This document shows positions 16,844 through 26,710 of a stretch of 64,000 bases of DNA, in pieces; the stretch's first letter is position 1, and the number at the start of each line of letters is the position of its first letter. The DNA is from Pseudoalteromonas luteoviolacea B = ATCC 29581. Its GTDB lineage: Bacteria; Pseudomonadota; Gammaproteobacteria; Enterobacterales; Alteromonadaceae. The DNA lies in NCBI GenBank assembly GCA_000333235.1, contig CAPN01000034.1, positions 1 through 64,000 on the forward strand, written 5' to 3'. The translations under genes were made by a program, and so were the position numbers. The notes under the pieces are model-generated. The model searched no databases, was not told the DNA's origin, and saw only the letters and a list, made by a program, of their open reading frames with translations.

Positions 16844-18271
16844 CTAATCGAACACTTGGCATAGAAACTTCGTTTCTAAATAGTCGTCTAAACCTTCTTT
16901 TCCTCCCTCGCGTCCTAGCCCTGATTGTTTTATGCCACCAAATGGTGCTACCGGATTAGACACCATTCCTGTATTAATGCCAACCATGCCATAGTCTAAT
17001 GCACGTGAAACACGCACTATTTGACTCACGTCCTCACTGAAAAAATAGCTCGCGAGTCCTTCAGGTACTGAATTGGCGATATTTAGCGCCTGCTCTTCGC
17101 TTTCAAAAGACATTATCGTAATGATTGGTGCAAATAGCTCTTGCTGAGCGATGTCCATATCTTGCGTCACATCACTTAAAATTGTCGCAGGGAAAAACGC
17201 CCCCTCATGCACTTGACCTTGATACAAGCACGTTGCTCCTTGAGATATAGCCTTCGCTACCGTCACAGAAGCTTTGTTTTTGGCTTCCATCGAGATGAGT
17301 GGGCCAAGTAACGTCTCAGGTAAGAGTCCGTGCCCCATTTTTAGCGCCTTTACGCGCGTCATGAGTTGCGCTAAAAAAGCTTCTTTACAAGACTTTGCAA
17401 CAAGTACGCGATTTGCAGCAACACACGTTTGCCCCGCATTTCTGAACTTGGCAGCCATGAGACCCGCAATTGCATTATCAATATTGGCACTTTCAAACAC
17501 AATGAAAGGTGCGTTACCACCAAGCTCTAACGACACTTTTTTGATTTGCTGTGCACTTTGCATCATCAAACTACGTCCAACGTGAGTTGAGCCGGTAAAT
17601 GTCACTTTTTTCACTTCAGGATCATGGCAAAAGTAGCTTGCTAGTGCCTGAGGATCCTGACTGTGAACAAGTTGCCATATTTCTGGGGGAAACCCTGCTT
17701 TTTTCGCTAATTCAAAAAGTGCTAAAGCACTTAAAGGAGTCCGTTCTGACGGTTTTAAGATAAAACTACACCCCGCAGCAACGGCAGGTGCTACTTTACG
17801 CGTGATCATTGCCAGTGGAAAGTTCCATGGCGTTATCCCAAAAACAACCCCAACAGGTTGTTTTATCGTCTCTAGCAACTGATTACTCGCCGTACTTGGA
17901 ATTGTCGTACCATAACTGCGTTTGGCTTCTTCGCTAAACCACGCGATAAACCCTGCGGCATAATCGACTTCCGCTAACGATTCAGATAAGGGCTTACCAC
18001 TTTCTAATGTCACCAGCTGTGCAAGTATATTTTTATTTTCAAGTACTAAATCATGCCAACACCTAAGTAATTTACTACGATAAAGGCTCGACGCATTACG
18101 CAGATAGTGAAATCCTATACGGGCTCTTTGAACCGTACTTTTTAATTCAGTTCGTGCTGTAGGGTTCACGTACCCAACGACTTCCCCTGATGCAGGGTCA
18201 ACAACTTCAATGGCATCTGCTTGGCGTTCTGGCAAATTTAGTAAAGTGTGAATTTCTTTTAGCTCGTACAT
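16844..18271 (-). CDS. NAD(P)-dependent aldehyde dehydrogenase, succinate-semialdehyde type
   Basis: Starting at ATG 18271 (GGGGA upstream) gives 475 residues, normal for the family. Signatures are GITPWNFPLAM, FILKPSERTPLSALAL, FTGSTHVGRSLM, the glutamate region SLELGGNAPFIVF and the nucleophile region RNAGQTCVAANRVLV, so both catalytic residues are present. The C-terminal GGIKQSGLGREGGKEGLDDY is typical of succinate-semialdehyde dehydrogenases (GabD/Sad). It is followed closely by the sugar nucleotidyltransferase and kinase genes. A link between the aldehyde and sugar chemistry is not evident. The fdx terminator separates it from the isc operon. Confidence 0.88.
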   Translation of the reverse strand: MYELKEIHTLLNLPERQADAIEVVDPASGEVVGYVNPTARTELKSTVQRARIGFHYLRNASSLYRSKLLRCWHDLVLENKNILAQLVTLESGKPLSESLAEVDYAAGFIAWFSEEAKRSYGTTIPSTASNQLLETIKQPVGVVFGITPWNFPLAMITRKVAPAVAAGCSFILKPSERTPLSALALFELAKKAGFPPEIWQLVHSQDPQALASYFCHDPEVKKVTFTGSTHVGRSLMMQSAQQIKKVSLELGGNAPFIVFESANIDNAIAGLMAAKFRNAGQTCVAANRVLVAKSCKEAFLAQLMTRVKALKMGHGLLPETLLGPLISMEAKNKASVTVAKAISQGATCLYQGQVHEGAFFPATILSDVTQDMDIAQQELFAPIITIMSFESEEQALNIANSVPEGLASYFFSEDVSQIVRVSRALDYGMVGINTGMVSNPVAPFGGIKQSGLGREGGKEGLDDYLETKFLCQVFD

Positions 18272-18288
18272 CAAGATCCCCATAAACA

Positions 18289-18315
18289 AAAAACCGCAGC
18301 AATGCTGCGGTTTTT
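18289..18315. terminator. Terminator of the isc operon
   Basis: AAAAACCGCAGC AAT GCTGCGGTTTTT is a perfect 12-bp stem and 3-base loop, 15 bp after the fdx stop. It can act in both directions. Confidence 0.9.
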
Positions 18316-18330
18316 ATCGTCATCGCTCAC

Positions 18331-18669
18331 TTAGTGCTCTTCGTTAACGATATTAAGATTGTATTTTGGAATTTCAACAACTAAATCTTCATCGGCGATT
18401 ATCGCTTGGCAACCCAAACGCGACTCAGCTTCCAATCCCCATGCTTTATCCAGCATGTCTTCTTCTAACTCATCACTTTCTTCGAGTGAATCAAAACCTT
18501 CACGGATCACAATATGGCACGTCGTACAAGCGCACGACTTTTCGCAGGCGTGAGGAATTGAAATGCCATTTTTTAAAGCAACATCCAATACTGTCTCGCC
18601 GCTTTTGGCTTCTACTGCTGCACCTTCAGGGCAAAGATCGTGATGTGGTAAGAAAATAATTTGTGGCAT
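18331..18669 (-). CDS. fdx: ISC-type [2Fe-2S] ferredoxin
   Basis: This 112-residue ferredoxin has the CEKSCACTTCHIVI cluster-binding loop (CX5CX2C) and a distal Cys in RLGCQAII. These four cysteines bind the 2Fe-2S centre. It supplies electrons during Fe-S cluster assembly on IscU. It is the last gene of the isc operon, 1 bp after hscA, and a strong terminator follows. No iscX gene follows it, unlike E. coli. Length and motif match Fdx well. Confidence 0.96.
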   Translation of the reverse strand: MPQIIFLPHHDLCPEGAAVEAKSGETVLDVALKNGISIPHACEKSCACTTCHIVIREGFDSLEESDELEEDMLDKAWGLEAESRLGCQAIIADEDLVVEIPKYNLNIVNEEH

Positions 18670-18670
18670 G

Positions 18671-20533
18671 TTACACCTCGTCGATAGAGTGCCCTGTTAA
18701 GGCTTTCTTTATTGATTCATCCATACGGCGAGAGGCAAATTCGCTACTCGCTTTATCAACCATTTCAATGGCTGTTTTAATATCATCTGGATCACTTGCT
18801 TGCTCACGTTTTAAGGCAAGCTCAGTCATTGCCGCACGAAGCGCTATTAATTCTTGTTGCGATAATAAATGACCACCTGTTGATAAAGAAGCTTCAAGTG
18901 CCTCTAACACACGAAGTGCTTCAACTTGCTGCTCTTTTAGCATGCGTTGTTCCATATCATCTCGCGCATTACTAATGGATTCTTTTAACATCGAAGCAAC
19001 TTGATCATCCGATAAACCAAACGACGGTTTTACTTGAATTTCAGCTTGAACTCCTGTTGATTTCTCCATCGCCGTTACGCTAAGTAGTCCATCGGCATCC
19101 ACTTTAAAGGTTACGCGGATGTGCGCTGCACCTGCAGCCATCGGCGGGATCCCTTTTAAACTGAATTTTGCCAAAGAACGACAGTCGTCAACAAGCTCTC
19201 GTTCACCTTGTAACACATGCAGTGACATCGCCGTTTGACCGTCTTTAAATGTGGTAAATTCTTGAGCTCGTGCCACTGGGATCGTGGTGTTACGCGGGAT
19301 AATTTTCTCGACCAAGCCACCCATTGTTTCAAGGCCAAGCGACAACGGTAACACATCAAGTAACAACATGTCTGAATCTGGCTTGTTACCGGCTAACACA
19401 TCGGCTTGAATCGCAGCGCCAATTGCAACGACTCGATCAGGATCAATACTCGTTAACGGCTTTTTAGCAAAGAATCCTTCAACTGCTTCACGCACCACCG
19501 GCATACGTGTCGAACCACCGACCATCACCACTTCTAGGATTTCTTCGAGTTCAATTTGTGCGTCTTTGACTGCACGACGACAAGCTCGTAGGGTCTTTTT
19601 CACTAAATCACTGACCAAGTTCGCAAAGCATTCTCGAGTGACCGTAACCACAAATTCTTGATCACGAAGTTGCAAACCCACGTTTACTTTTTCATAGCTG
19701 CTAAGCGCTTCTTTACACGCTTTAGCCTTGTTAATAAACAAACGGTGCTCTTTGTTATTTAACGTTTCAATACCGGTTTGCTCTTTAAAATGTGAAACCA
19801 AGATAGCATCGAAATCATCTCCGCCTAAACTCGAATCGCCACCAGTAGAAAGTACTTCAAACACACCTTTGTTAAGGCGCAAAATAGAGATATCAAATGT
19901 GCCACCACCAAGGTCATAAACGGCAATAACACCTTCTTGACCCGAATCAAGACCATACGCCACTGCTGCAGCGGTTGGCTCATTGAGTAATCTTAAAACA
20001 TTTAGACCAGCTAGCTGAGCCGCGTCTTTGGTGCTTTGACGCTGCGCATCATCAAAATAAGCTGGCACAGTGATGACAGCACCAACAATTTCTTCTTGGC
20101 CAAAACTTTCGATTGCTCGCGCTTTAAGTACGCCAAGGATGTCAGAAGACGTTTGAACTGGACTGACCAAGCCTTGCACTGTTTGTACTTTCAAGCTACC
20201 CGATGTTTCGTCAAAAATATATGGTAATTGGCCGTAACTGGCCGTGATCTCTTGCGCTGTTTTACCTAAAAAGCGCTTCACTGAAACCAGCGTATTGCTC
20301 GGATCATTTATCGCATTATCTAATGCTGCTTGACCAACTACAATGCTATTTTCTTGGTAGTGAACCACAGACGGTAACATTGCCTTGCCGTCATGATCGA
20401 CCAACGTTTTTGCCTCACCGCTTTGGACAGTCGCAACCAACGAATTGGTTGTACCCAAGTCAATACCAATGGCGAGTTTATGTTGATGAGGTGCCGCGCT
20501 TTGCCCCGGCTCAGCAATTTGCAATAGTGCCAT
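18671..20533 (-). CDS. hscA: Fe-S protein assembly chaperone HscA (Hsp70 family)
   Basis: From ATG 20533 the product is 620 residues and begins [20 protein letters not shown], as E. coli HscA does; the longer frame to 20599 is not conserved. The ATPase domain shows [27 protein letters not shown] and [13 protein letters not shown]. The substrate-binding domain follows from about residue 390. With HscB it drives transfer of Fe-S clusters from IscU. It stands between hscB and fdx in the isc operon. Confidence 0.97.
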   Translation of the reverse strand: MALLQIAEPGQSAAPHQHKLAIGIDLGTTNSLVATVQSGEAKTLVDHDGKAMLPSVVHYQENSIVVGQAALDNAINDPSNTLVSVKRFLGKTAQEITASYGQLPYIFDETSGSLKVQTVQGLVSPVQTSSDILGVLKARAIESFGQEEIVGAVITVPAYFDDAQRQSTKDAAQLAGLNVLRLLNEPTAAAVAYGLDSGQEGVIAVYDLGGGTFDISILRLNKGVFEVLSTGGDSSLGGDDFDAILVSHFKEQTGIETLNNKEHRLFINKAKACKEALSSYEKVNVGLQLRDQEFVVTVTRECFANLVSDLVKKTLRACRRAVKDAQIELEEILEVVMVGGSTRMPVVREAVEGFFAKKPLTSIDPDRVVAIGAAIQADVLAGNKPDSDMLLLDVLPLSLGLETMGGLVEKIIPRNTTIPVARAQEFTTFKDGQTAMSLHVLQGERELVDDCRSLAKFSLKGIPPMAAGAAHIRVTFKVDADGLLSVTAMEKSTGVQAEIQVKPSFGLSDDQVASMLKESISNARDDMEQRMLKEQQVEALRVLEALEASLSTGGHLLSQQELIALRAAMTELALKREQASDPDDIKTAIEMVDKASSEFASRRMDESIKKALTGHSIDEV

Positions 20534-20633
20534 AATGCTCTTCACAAGTCGTTGTAAAACAAATTGACGGTGTGCTTTACCAATAAAAATTAGTCGCAAA
20601 AGGAAGTATCAAACCTGCACTTTCGCGACAGAA

Positions 20634-21158
20634 TCAATCAAATAATGTATCTTCGATCCGACTTAGCTCGTCTCGTAATTTATAGACGAATTTCAGCTTT
20701 CTAATATTGTCAGCAGCTGTATTAAGCGATTCAATATCGTTAGCAGAAAGTAATTGTGCTAGCGATTGACTGTATTTTCTATCCAACACTTTAATCTGGT
20801 CTTCGAATTCTTCGACAGCAGCTTCAGGGTCACGTGCGCTTGGTAGCTCCGCTAACGCTTCTCGCAATTCCATTTGCTCCATTAAAAAAGCAGGATCTTG
20901 CAATGTTTGTTGCTCAGCTCGAATATCTACGCCTTTCTCACTGAGAATATATTCAGCGCGTTTTACTGGATGTTTTAGTGTCGCTAATGCATCGTTTATC
21001 TCTGCTGTTTTTTGTACAGCAAGTAACTTTTCACGCTCACTTTTTCCTGCGAATTTATCTGGATGAACCGCACGTTGCAGCTCGAGGTAGTGTGTATTTA
21101 GCAAAGCTAAATCTATTTGATAACTCGGCGTTAAGCCAAAAAGTTCAAAATAACGCAT
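20634..21158 (-). CDS. hscB: Fe-S protein assembly co-chaperone HscB
   Basis: From ATG 21158 the protein has 174 residues and begins MRYFELFGLTPSYQIDLALL, as HscB proteins do; the frame continues upstream to 21209 but that part is not conserved. The J-domain has the HPDKFAGKSEREKL motif with the HPD tripeptide that stimulates HscA. The C-terminal helical domain that binds IscU covers about 90-170. The order iscA-hscB-hscA is standard. Confidence 0.96.
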   Translation of the reverse strand: MRYFELFGLTPSYQIDLALLNTHYLELQRAVHPDKFAGKSEREKLLAVQKTAEINDALATLKHPVKRAEYILSEKGVDIRAEQQTLQDPAFLMEQMELREALAELPSARDPEAAVEEFEDQIKVLDRKYSQSLAQLLSANDIESLNTAADNIRKLKFVYKLRDELSRIEDTLFD

Positions 21159-21229
21159 CTCGTCCTGTCTATAAAATACAGCGAAGCCCCACCAGGGCAG
21201 GGCTTCCAAGCATAATTAAACGCTCAAGA

Positions 21230-21553
21230 TTAAACGGTAAAGCTTTCTCCGCACCCACACTCATCTTTTTGATTTGGGTTAATAAACTTAAACCCTTCGT
21301 TAAGACCTTCACGAGTGTAGTCTAGCTCTGTGCCATCAATGTACACGAGGCTTTTTGCGTCAACGATGACTTTCACGTCTTTTTGTTCGAACACTTCATC
21401 CCCTTCGGCGATTTCGTCAACGAACTCTAAAACATAAGCAAGACCTGAACAGCCTGTGGTTTTCACACCCACACGCAAACCTACGCCCTTACCACGATTT
21501 TTCAAAAATGCCTGCACGCGGCCGGCTGCTGCGTCTGTCAATGTCACTGCCAT
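21230..21553 (-). CDS. iscA: Iron-sulfur cluster assembly protein IscA
   Basis: The 107-residue A-type carrier has the three conserved cysteines: TTGCSGLAY near residue 35 and CGCGESF at the C-terminus. It accepts or delivers iron or Fe-S clusters. Size and position between iscU and hscB match the standard isc operon. The start is clear, as the family begins [10 protein letters not shown]. Confidence 0.97.
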   Translation of the reverse strand: MAVTLTDAAAGRVQAFLKNRGKGVGLRVGVKTTGCSGLAYVLEFVDEIAEGDEVFEQKDVKVIVDAKSLVYIDGTELDYTREGLNEGFKFINPNQKDECGCGESFTV

Positions 21554-21566
21554 GATCTAGTATCTC

Positions 21567-21950
21567 TTACTTCGCGTGTTTACTCTTATAATCCGCAATC
21601 GCTGCTTTGATTGCGTCTTCCGCTAAAATTGAGCAGTGAATTTTCACTGGCGGAAGTTCAAGCTCTGCACTGATATCGGTATTCTTAATTTCAGAAGCTT
21701 GGTCAAGTGTTTTGCCTTTAACCCACTCAGTGACAAGCGAAGAAGACGCGATCGCACTGCCACAGCCGTACGTTTTGAACTTTGCGTCTTCAATTACACC
21801 GCTTTCAGAAACTTTAATCTGTAGCTTCATCACGTCACCACACGCCGGTGCACCCACCATGCCTGTTGCAACGCTAGGATCATTTTTATCGAATGAACCT
21901 ACGTTACGTGGATTTTCCACGTGGTCAATTACTTTATTGCTGTATGCCAT
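21567..21950 (-). CDS. iscU: Fe-S cluster scaffold protein IscU
   Basis: From ATG 21950 the protein is 127 residues and begins MAYSNKVIDHVENPRNVGSF, as usual; a frame extension to 21974 is not conserved. The cluster ligands are Cys in GAPACGDVMKL, Cys in YGCGSAIASSSL, and the HCSILAEDA motif. LPPVKIHCS contains the HscA recognition motif (LPPVK). It is the scaffold on which IscS and IscU build clusters. Confidence 0.97.
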   Translation of the reverse strand: MAYSNKVIDHVENPRNVGSFDKNDPSVATGMVGAPACGDVMKLQIKVSESGVIEDAKFKTYGCGSAIASSSLVTEWVKGKTLDQASEIKNTDISAELELPPVKIHCSILAEDAIKAAIADYKSKHAK

Positions 21951-22026
21951 AACGCATTCCTCACTACTCGCCAAACGTGCAGTGCTGCACGCTCTTAAAA
22001 CTAATACTTGCTATAATTACTTAAAA

Positions 22027-23241
22027 TTAGTGGTGCGCCCACTCAACTGCATCTAAGTCAACACCATCTTTAAACATCTCCCAAAGTGGAGACATTTCAC
22101 GTAGGCGACCGATCGAGTTCTTAATTAAGTCAACGGTGTAATCAATTTCTTCTTCTGTCGTAAAACGACCAATGCTAAAACGAATAGAACTATGAGCTAA
22201 CTCATCGTTGCGGCCTAAAGCACGTAGAACATACGATGGCTCAAGGCTCGCAGAAGTACATGCAGAACCTGAAGAAACGGCAATGTCTTTGACTGCCATA
22301 AGTAACGATTCACCTTCAACGTAGTTAAAACTCACGTTTACAATACCCGGTACAGAATGCGCTTCACAGCCGTTGTAATAAACTTCTTCCATCCCTTTCA
22401 CACCATCGAGTAAACGCTGACGAAGCGTATCGATGTGTGCGTGGTCTTTAGCAAAATCTTGCTTCGCAAAACGGAAGGCTGCACCCATACCAACGATTTG
22501 GTGTGTTGCTAAAGTGCCAGAGCGCATACCACGTTCGTGGCCACCGCCATGCATTTGAGCTTCAAGTCGAGCACGAGGTTTACGACGTACATACAATGCA
22601 CCGATACCTTTTGGACCATAAATTTTATGGCCAGAAAAAGACATAAAGTCGACAGGTAACGCCTGTAAATCGATTTCTATTTTACCAGCGCTTTGTGCTG
22701 CATCGACATGGAACATAATTTTACGTGCACGACACATTTCACCAATTGCGTTAATGTCTTGGATCACGCCTAATTCGTTGTTTACATGCATAACGCTCAC
22801 AAGAATCGTATCATCGCGCATTGTTGCTTCTAGCTTGTTCAAATCCAACATGCCGTTGCTCTCAACGTCCATGTAGGTTACTTCAAAGCCTTGGCGCTCA
22901 AGGTCACGGCAAGTATCTAATACCGCTTTGTGCTCAGTTTTCACCGTGATAATGTGCTTGCCTTTCTTTTGATAAAAGTGTGCCGCACCTTTAATAGCCA
23001 AGTTATTGGATTCCGTTGCACCTGAGGTGAAAACGATTTCACGCGGATCAGCGTTGATTAGATCAGCGATATCGTTACGCGCTTGATCAACTAGCTCTTC
23101 TGCTTGCCAACCAAAGCGATGTGAACGCGATGCTGGGTTGCCAAATGTGCCATCCATTGTAAGGCATTGCATCATTTCTTCTGCAACGCGAGGATCCACT
23201 GGAGTAGTTGCTGCATAATCTAAATAAATCGGTAACTTCAT
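22027..23241 (-). CDS. iscS: Cysteine desulfurase IscS
   Basis: The 404-residue PLP enzyme shows [14 protein letters not shown] at the N-terminus, the ATESNNLA motif, the PLP-binding lysine in [12 protein letters not shown], and the mobile-loop catalytic cysteine in [14 protein letters not shown]. It removes sulfur from cysteine and passes it to IscU and to tRNA thiolation enzymes. GGAGA precedes the ATG. Length and order are as in E. coli. Confidence 0.98.
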   Translation of the reverse strand: MKLPIYLDYAATTPVDPRVAEEMMQCLTMDGTFGNPASRSHRFGWQAEELVDQARNDIADLINADPREIVFTSGATESNNLAIKGAAHFYQKKGKHIITVKTEHKAVLDTCRDLERQGFEVTYMDVESNGMLDLNKLEATMRDDTILVSVMHVNNELGVIQDINAIGEMCRARKIMFHVDAAQSAGKIEIDLQALPVDFMSFSGHKIYGPKGIGALYVRRKPRARLEAQMHGGGHERGMRSGTLATHQIVGMGAAFRFAKQDFAKDHAHIDTLRQRLLDGVKGMEEVYYNGCEAHSVPGIVNVSFNYVEGESLLMAVKDIAVSSGSACTSASLEPSYVLRALGRNDELAHSSIRFSIGRFTTEEEIDYTVDLIKNSIGRLREMSPLWEMFKDGVDLDAVEWAHH

Positions 23242-23264
23242 CTCTATCTCCGCTGTGCTGCAAC

Positions 23265-23756
23265 CTAAAGTTGACAGCTCACCTGAATATTGTTTAATTG
23301 CTGCACTGTATTCTTGATTTGGTTATCTTGGCGCGAGGCCACAGACTTCACATCCGTATTTTCAACCAATTCTGCGAGTGTAATACTGTTAAGAAAATCT
23401 TCGATCCGAACGCTTAAATCAGACCATAATGAGTGAGTAAGACAACGCAAGCCGCTTTGGCATCCGCCAGTTGAACCATGACACCGTGTTGCATCCACTG
23501 ATTCATCGACCGCGCTAATAACGTCACCTACGGAAATCGCACCAGCTTCGCGCCCAAGTAAATAGCCGCCACCAGGCCCACGCACCGAGCTCACTAACCC
23601 ATGTTTACGTAAACGAGCAAATAATTGCTCTAAATAAGACAAAGAAATTTCTTGGCGTTCGGAAATATCCGCAAGGGGTACTGGACCAATACTCGCGTGT
23701 AATGCCACGTCTAACATGGCGGTAACCGCGTATCTACCTTTTGATGTGAGTTTCAT
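23265..23756 (-). CDS. iscR: Fe-S cluster-sensing transcription regulator IscR
   Basis: The 163-residue Rrf2-family protein begins with [20 protein letters not shown], carrying the winged-helix fold, and has the [11 protein letters not shown] wing. Cluster ligands are C92, C99, C105 and H108, the normal set for a [2Fe-2S] IscR. It represses the isc operon when clusters are plentiful. Three matching sites lie immediately upstream, which supports autoregulation. Confidence 0.98.
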   Translation of the reverse strand: MKLTSKGRYAVTAMLDVALHASIGPVPLADISERQEISLSYLEQLFARLRKHGLVSSVRGPGGGYLLGREAGAISVGDVISAVDESVDATRCHGSTGGCQSGLRCLTHSLWSDLSVRIEDFLNSITLAELVENTDVKSVASRQDNQIKNTVQQLNNIQVSCQL

Positions 23757-23793
23757 GCTCGCCCCTTGCTAAAAACCAGACCGCAAATTGTAA

Positions 23794-23818
23794 TTACCTG
23801 ACTAAGATAGTCAAGTAT
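23794..23818 (-). promoter_or_regulatory. IscR type 1 binding site (proximal)
   Basis: The sequence TTACCTGACTAAGATAGTCAAGTAT fits the IscR type 1 consensus (ACCTGACT...AGTCAAGTAT) almost exactly. It is the copy nearest to the iscR start, 38 bp upstream. Confidence 0.8.
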
Positions 23819-23837
23819 TCTTACCTGCTTTGCTCAA

Positions 23838-23862
23838 ATACCTGATTAAAATACTCAAGTAT
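23838..23862 (-). promoter_or_regulatory. IscR type 1 binding site (middle)
   Basis: ATACCTGATTAAAATACTCAAGTAT is a second near-consensus copy, 44 bp from the first. Same orientation. Confidence 0.78.
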
Positions 23863-23877
23863 TAACTCACATTTTAA

Positions 23878-23902
23878 TTACCTGAGTAATTTAGTCAAGT
23901 AT
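23878..23902 (-). promoter_or_regulatory. IscR type 1 binding site (distal)
   Basis: TTACCTGAGTAATTTAGTCAAGTAT is the third copy, 40 bp from the second. The three sites together cover the iscR promoter region. Confidence 0.78.
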
Positions 23903-23953
23903 TATACGGCAACAATTCCCAACTTTCTGTTAGCCGTTGGTCTATGGTTTTGT

Positions 23954-24700
23954 TTAGTCTTTGCTTTTGATAGAGCGATCAATCGAAGTAAGGATACCTC
24001 GAAGTATATTAAGCTCTTGATCTTCCGGACGAGCGCGAGTGAACAAACGACGTAAACGCGTCATGACAATACCGGGGTGTTGTTTAATGATAAATCCTGT
24101 GTCATTGAGTGTTTTTTCAAGGTGCTCGAAAAATAAATCCATCTGTTGTGCAGTTGGGTATTTCACATCATCGTCTTCACAGGCTGACGGCTTTTCAACT
24201 TGCTCTTGTTTGTCCAGAAATGTCATTCTCGTTTCATAACATAAGGTCATAACCGCCATCGCGAGGTTGAGCGAACTATACTCTGGGTTAGCAGGAATAC
24301 AAACATGGTAATTACACAGTTGCAATTCTTCGTTTGTTAACCCACTGTTCTCTCGACCGAAAACAAGTGCTACAGGACCATTTGTCGATTCGGTTACTAG
24401 CTTATCTGCACATTCACGAGGATCAACCATTGGCCATTGTAATGTACGAGAACGCGCACTCGTGCCGATGACTAGCGCACAATCTGAAATCGCTTCTTGC
24501 AATGTCGACACTGTCTTGCTTTTTCCTAACACATCCGTTGCTCCAGCAGCTAACGCACTGGCGTGGCTGTCTACTTCACACGCAGGGTCGACCAGAACAA
24601 GCTGACTAAATCCCATCGTTTTCATCGCGCGCGCAACCGAGCCTATGTTGCCCGAATGGGAGGTGTTTACTAAAACAATTCGAATATCTTGTAACGACAT
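23954..24700 (-). CDS. trmJ: tRNA (Cm32/Um32) 2'-O-methyltransferase TrmJ
   Basis: ATG 24700, with GAGAGTGG upstream, gives 248 residues. The SPOUT fold motifs are [20 protein letters not shown] at the N-terminus, [18 protein letters not shown] and [17 protein letters not shown], the three classical boxes of the TrmJ/TrmH family. The C-terminal part (about 170-248) has the helical extension of TrmJ. It methylates the ribose of nucleotide 32 in some tRNAs. It lies upstream of iscR, as in E. coli, and is divergent from suhB. Confidence 0.95.
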   Translation of the reverse strand: MSLQDIRIVLVNTSHSGNIGSVARAMKTMGFSQLVLVDPACEVDSHASALAAGATDVLGKSKTVSTLQEAISDCALVIGTSARSRTLQWPMVDPRECADKLVTESTNGPVALVFGRENSGLTNEELQLCNYHVCIPANPEYSSLNLAMAVMTLCYETRMTFLDKQEQVEKPSACEDDDVKYPTAQQMDLFFEHLEKTLNDTGFIIKQHPGIVMTRLRRLFTRARPEDQELNILRGILTSIDRSIKSKD

Positions 24701-24776
24701 ATGCACCACTCTCATCAATTTCGACGGGCGCGGATTTTACCACAGCCTCATCACGCGACCTAGCGTTTTGGGTATT

Positions 24777-24805
24777 TTGTCAATGACATCAATGTTGTCT
24801 AAATT
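24777..24805 (+). promoter_or_regulatory. Putative sigma70 promoter for suhB
   Basis: TTGTCA at 24777-24782 and TAAATT at 24800-24805 are 17 bp apart and lie about 104 bp upstream of the suhB start. Match is moderate. Confidence 0.35.
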
Positions 24806-24908
24806 TTACACAAAAAATTTTTGAATAGAGGTTTACATCGCGTCAAAAATCACTAAAATACGCCGGCTTGAAATGATCCTTGTTCTTTTAAAACCTAAAG
24901 GTAATGCT

Positions 24909-25712
24909 ATGCATCCAATGTTAAACATTGCGGTACGCGCTGCGCGTAATGCAGGTAAAGTTATCCTTCGTGCATGTGAAGATTTATCAAAAGTTGAGAC
25001 CTCACAAAAAGGTAGCAACGATTTCGTGACTAACGTCGATAAAGATGCGGAAGCTGTGATCCGCGAAACGATTTTAAAAGCCTACCCAAATCATGCAATT
25101 GTAGGCGAAGAGCTAGGTCATACAGAGGGCACTGATGCCGATTACCTTTGGGTTATCGATCCACTTGATGGAACAACAAATTTCATCAAAGGCATTCCTC
25201 ATTTTGCAGTTTCTATCGCGTTGAAAGTAAAAGGCCGTGTTGAACAAGCTGTTGTTTTTGATCCAATCCGAGGTGAGCTTTTCACTGCAAGCCGTGGTCA
25301 AGGTGCACAGCTAAACAGCAAGCGTCTGCGCGTTTCAAATTCAAATGAATTGGCGGGTTGTGTTTTAGCTACCGGTTTCCCATTTAAACAAAAACATCAC
25401 CTTGATGCCTATTTAGATGCATTCAAAGCCCTCTTTATCCACACCGCTGACATTCGCCGTGCAGGCTCTGCAGCGCTTGATATGGCATACGTTGCAGCAG
25501 GACGTGTTGATGGTTTCTTTGAGATTGGTTTAAAACCTTGGGATACTGCAGCAGGTGAATTGCTCGTTAAAGAAGCGGGCGGCATGGTTGTTGATTTTGC
25601 CGGTGGTGCAAATTATAACCGTAGCGGTAACATTATTTGTGGTGCACCAAAGTTATGCCAAACCATTGTTAAAGAGATCCGCCCAGTATTGACGGAATCA
25701 CTTTTGAAATAA
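24909..25712 (+). CDS. suhB: Inositol-1-monophosphatase SuhB
   Basis: ATG 24909 gives 267 residues beginning MHPMLNIAVRAARNAGKVIL, exactly as in SuhB; an in-frame ATG at 24873 is not conserved. Metal-binding motifs are VGEELGHTEG, VIDPLDGTTNFIKGIPHF and the C-terminal KPWDTAAGELLVKEAGG. In E. coli it hydrolyses inositol phosphate and also joins rRNA antitermination complexes. It is divergent from trmJ, as in many gammaproteobacteria. A terminator follows. Confidence 0.96.
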   Translation: MHPMLNIAVRAARNAGKVILRACEDLSKVETSQKGSNDFVTNVDKDAEAVIRETILKAYPNHAIVGEELGHTEGTDADYLWVIDPLDGTTNFIKGIPHFAVSIALKVKGRVEQAVVFDPIRGELFTASRGQGAQLNSKRLRVSNSNELAGCVLATGFPFKQKHHLDAYLDAFKALFIHTADIRRAGSAALDMAYVAAGRVDGFFEIGLKPWDTAAGELLVKEAGGMVVDFAGGANYNRSGNIICGAPKLCQTIVKEIRPVLTESLLK

Positions 25713-25738
25713 GGTGAGATCAAATTCTCCTTTTAATG

Positions 25739-25761
25739 GGCCCATAGATGGGCCTTTTTTT
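25739..25761 (+). terminator. Terminator after suhB
   Basis: GGCCCA TAGA TGGGCC followed by seven T residues, 26 bp after the suhB stop. Confidence 0.85.
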
Positions 25762-25770
25762 ATGTTCAAA

Positions 25771-26580
25771 TTAGCCTTCTTCATTATTTAAAAAAGGATT
25801 TTCCAAGTGGATGACATGTGCTTTCTCGGTTGGCAAATTGGCCAACTCTTCTGCAAAATACTTATCAAATAAAGCTTTAAATTCACCACTTTTTTCTAAT
25901 TTTCCTAAACCTGCTTCAATTGCTTTAGCCAATTGTGGTTTTTCTTTATTAACAAAAAAATAGAACGCTGCTGGATACTCAATGTACACGTTTTGTGCAA
26001 TAGCAAGATTAAACTGAGCGAATTGACGCAACTCTGCATGAACTTCAATAAATGAACGTGGAAAATAGTCTACTTTTTTACGGGCAATCAATGAAAACAT
26101 TGCATCGTAATTTACTTGAGGACGCACAGGTAAATTGTTTGCGGAAAGGATCTTTGTATCAGGCCAGTCATGGCCTTGTACTGCAACAAATTTTTTCAGC
26201 TCTTCTAGCGATGCGATATCACGAAAACGAGCCTGTTGATCGGCATGGATCAATAACGCTCGTTTACCAATGTACCCTCTAAACAACGGTACTTTTACAG
26301 CAATAGCCAGTAACTCACGTTCCGGACTGGTCATTGACCAATGCACATCCGCTTCGCCTTGTGCCAACATCATTAAGGCACGTTGCTGATGCGGATGCAC
26401 TTTAACCGGCTTTAACGCCGCATCAATTCCACCAGCGTGTAGCGCTTTTTCTAATAATTCATATAAATAATGGTCACGCTTATACAGTTCTCGTTGTTCT
26501 TGTATCACTTCAACTTGAAGTACTCTTTCACCAAAACAAGGGAAGGCCAATACGCTTGCTACCAAAAGAAACCATTTCAT
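25771..26580 (-). CDS. Periplasmic solute-binding protein, family 3-like
   Basis: ATG 26580 has GGAGA upstream and gives 269 residues. The signal peptide ends near FPCFGERV. The mature part looks like the SBP_bac_3 fold: a QVNYDAMFSLIARKKVDYF segment and a C-terminal AIEAGLGKLEKSGEFKALFDKYF helix. No permease or ATPase gene lies nearby, so it may be an orphan amino-acid-type binding protein or feed a sensor. Its neighbour is an EAL/GGDEF gene. Ligand unknown. A similar small binding protein is encoded at 54968-55732. Confidence 0.78.
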   Translation of the reverse strand: MKWFLLVASVLAFPCFGERVLQVEVIQEQRELYKRDHYLYELLEKALHAGGIDAALKPVKVHPHQQRALMMLAQGEADVHWSMTSPERELLAIAVKVPLFRGYIGKRALLIHADQQARFRDIASLEELKKFVAVQGHDWPDTKILSANNLPVRPQVNYDAMFSLIARKKVDYFPRSFIEVHAELRQFAQFNLAIAQNVYIEYPAAFYFFVNKEKPQLAKAIEAGLGKLEKSGEFKALFDKYFAEELANLPTEKAHVIHLENPFLNNEEG

Positions 26581-26710
26581 CAACAATCTCCAACTTGTCC
26601 TTGTTTAACCTACAGAGACTGGTGTAAATACTCAAGTGAAAAAGTTTAACTTAATGCAATTATACCCAAACAACGTGAGATGCATTATTTCAGAAAGCAT
26701 TTACTATCGC

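Noticed and set aside
18366..18659. 97-codon plus-strand frame over fdx
   Set aside because: It is a shadow of the ferredoxin gene, whose cluster motif is unambiguous.
20978..21325. 115-codon plus-strand frame over hscB and iscA
   Set aside because: It is antisense to two conserved genes and has no supporting features.
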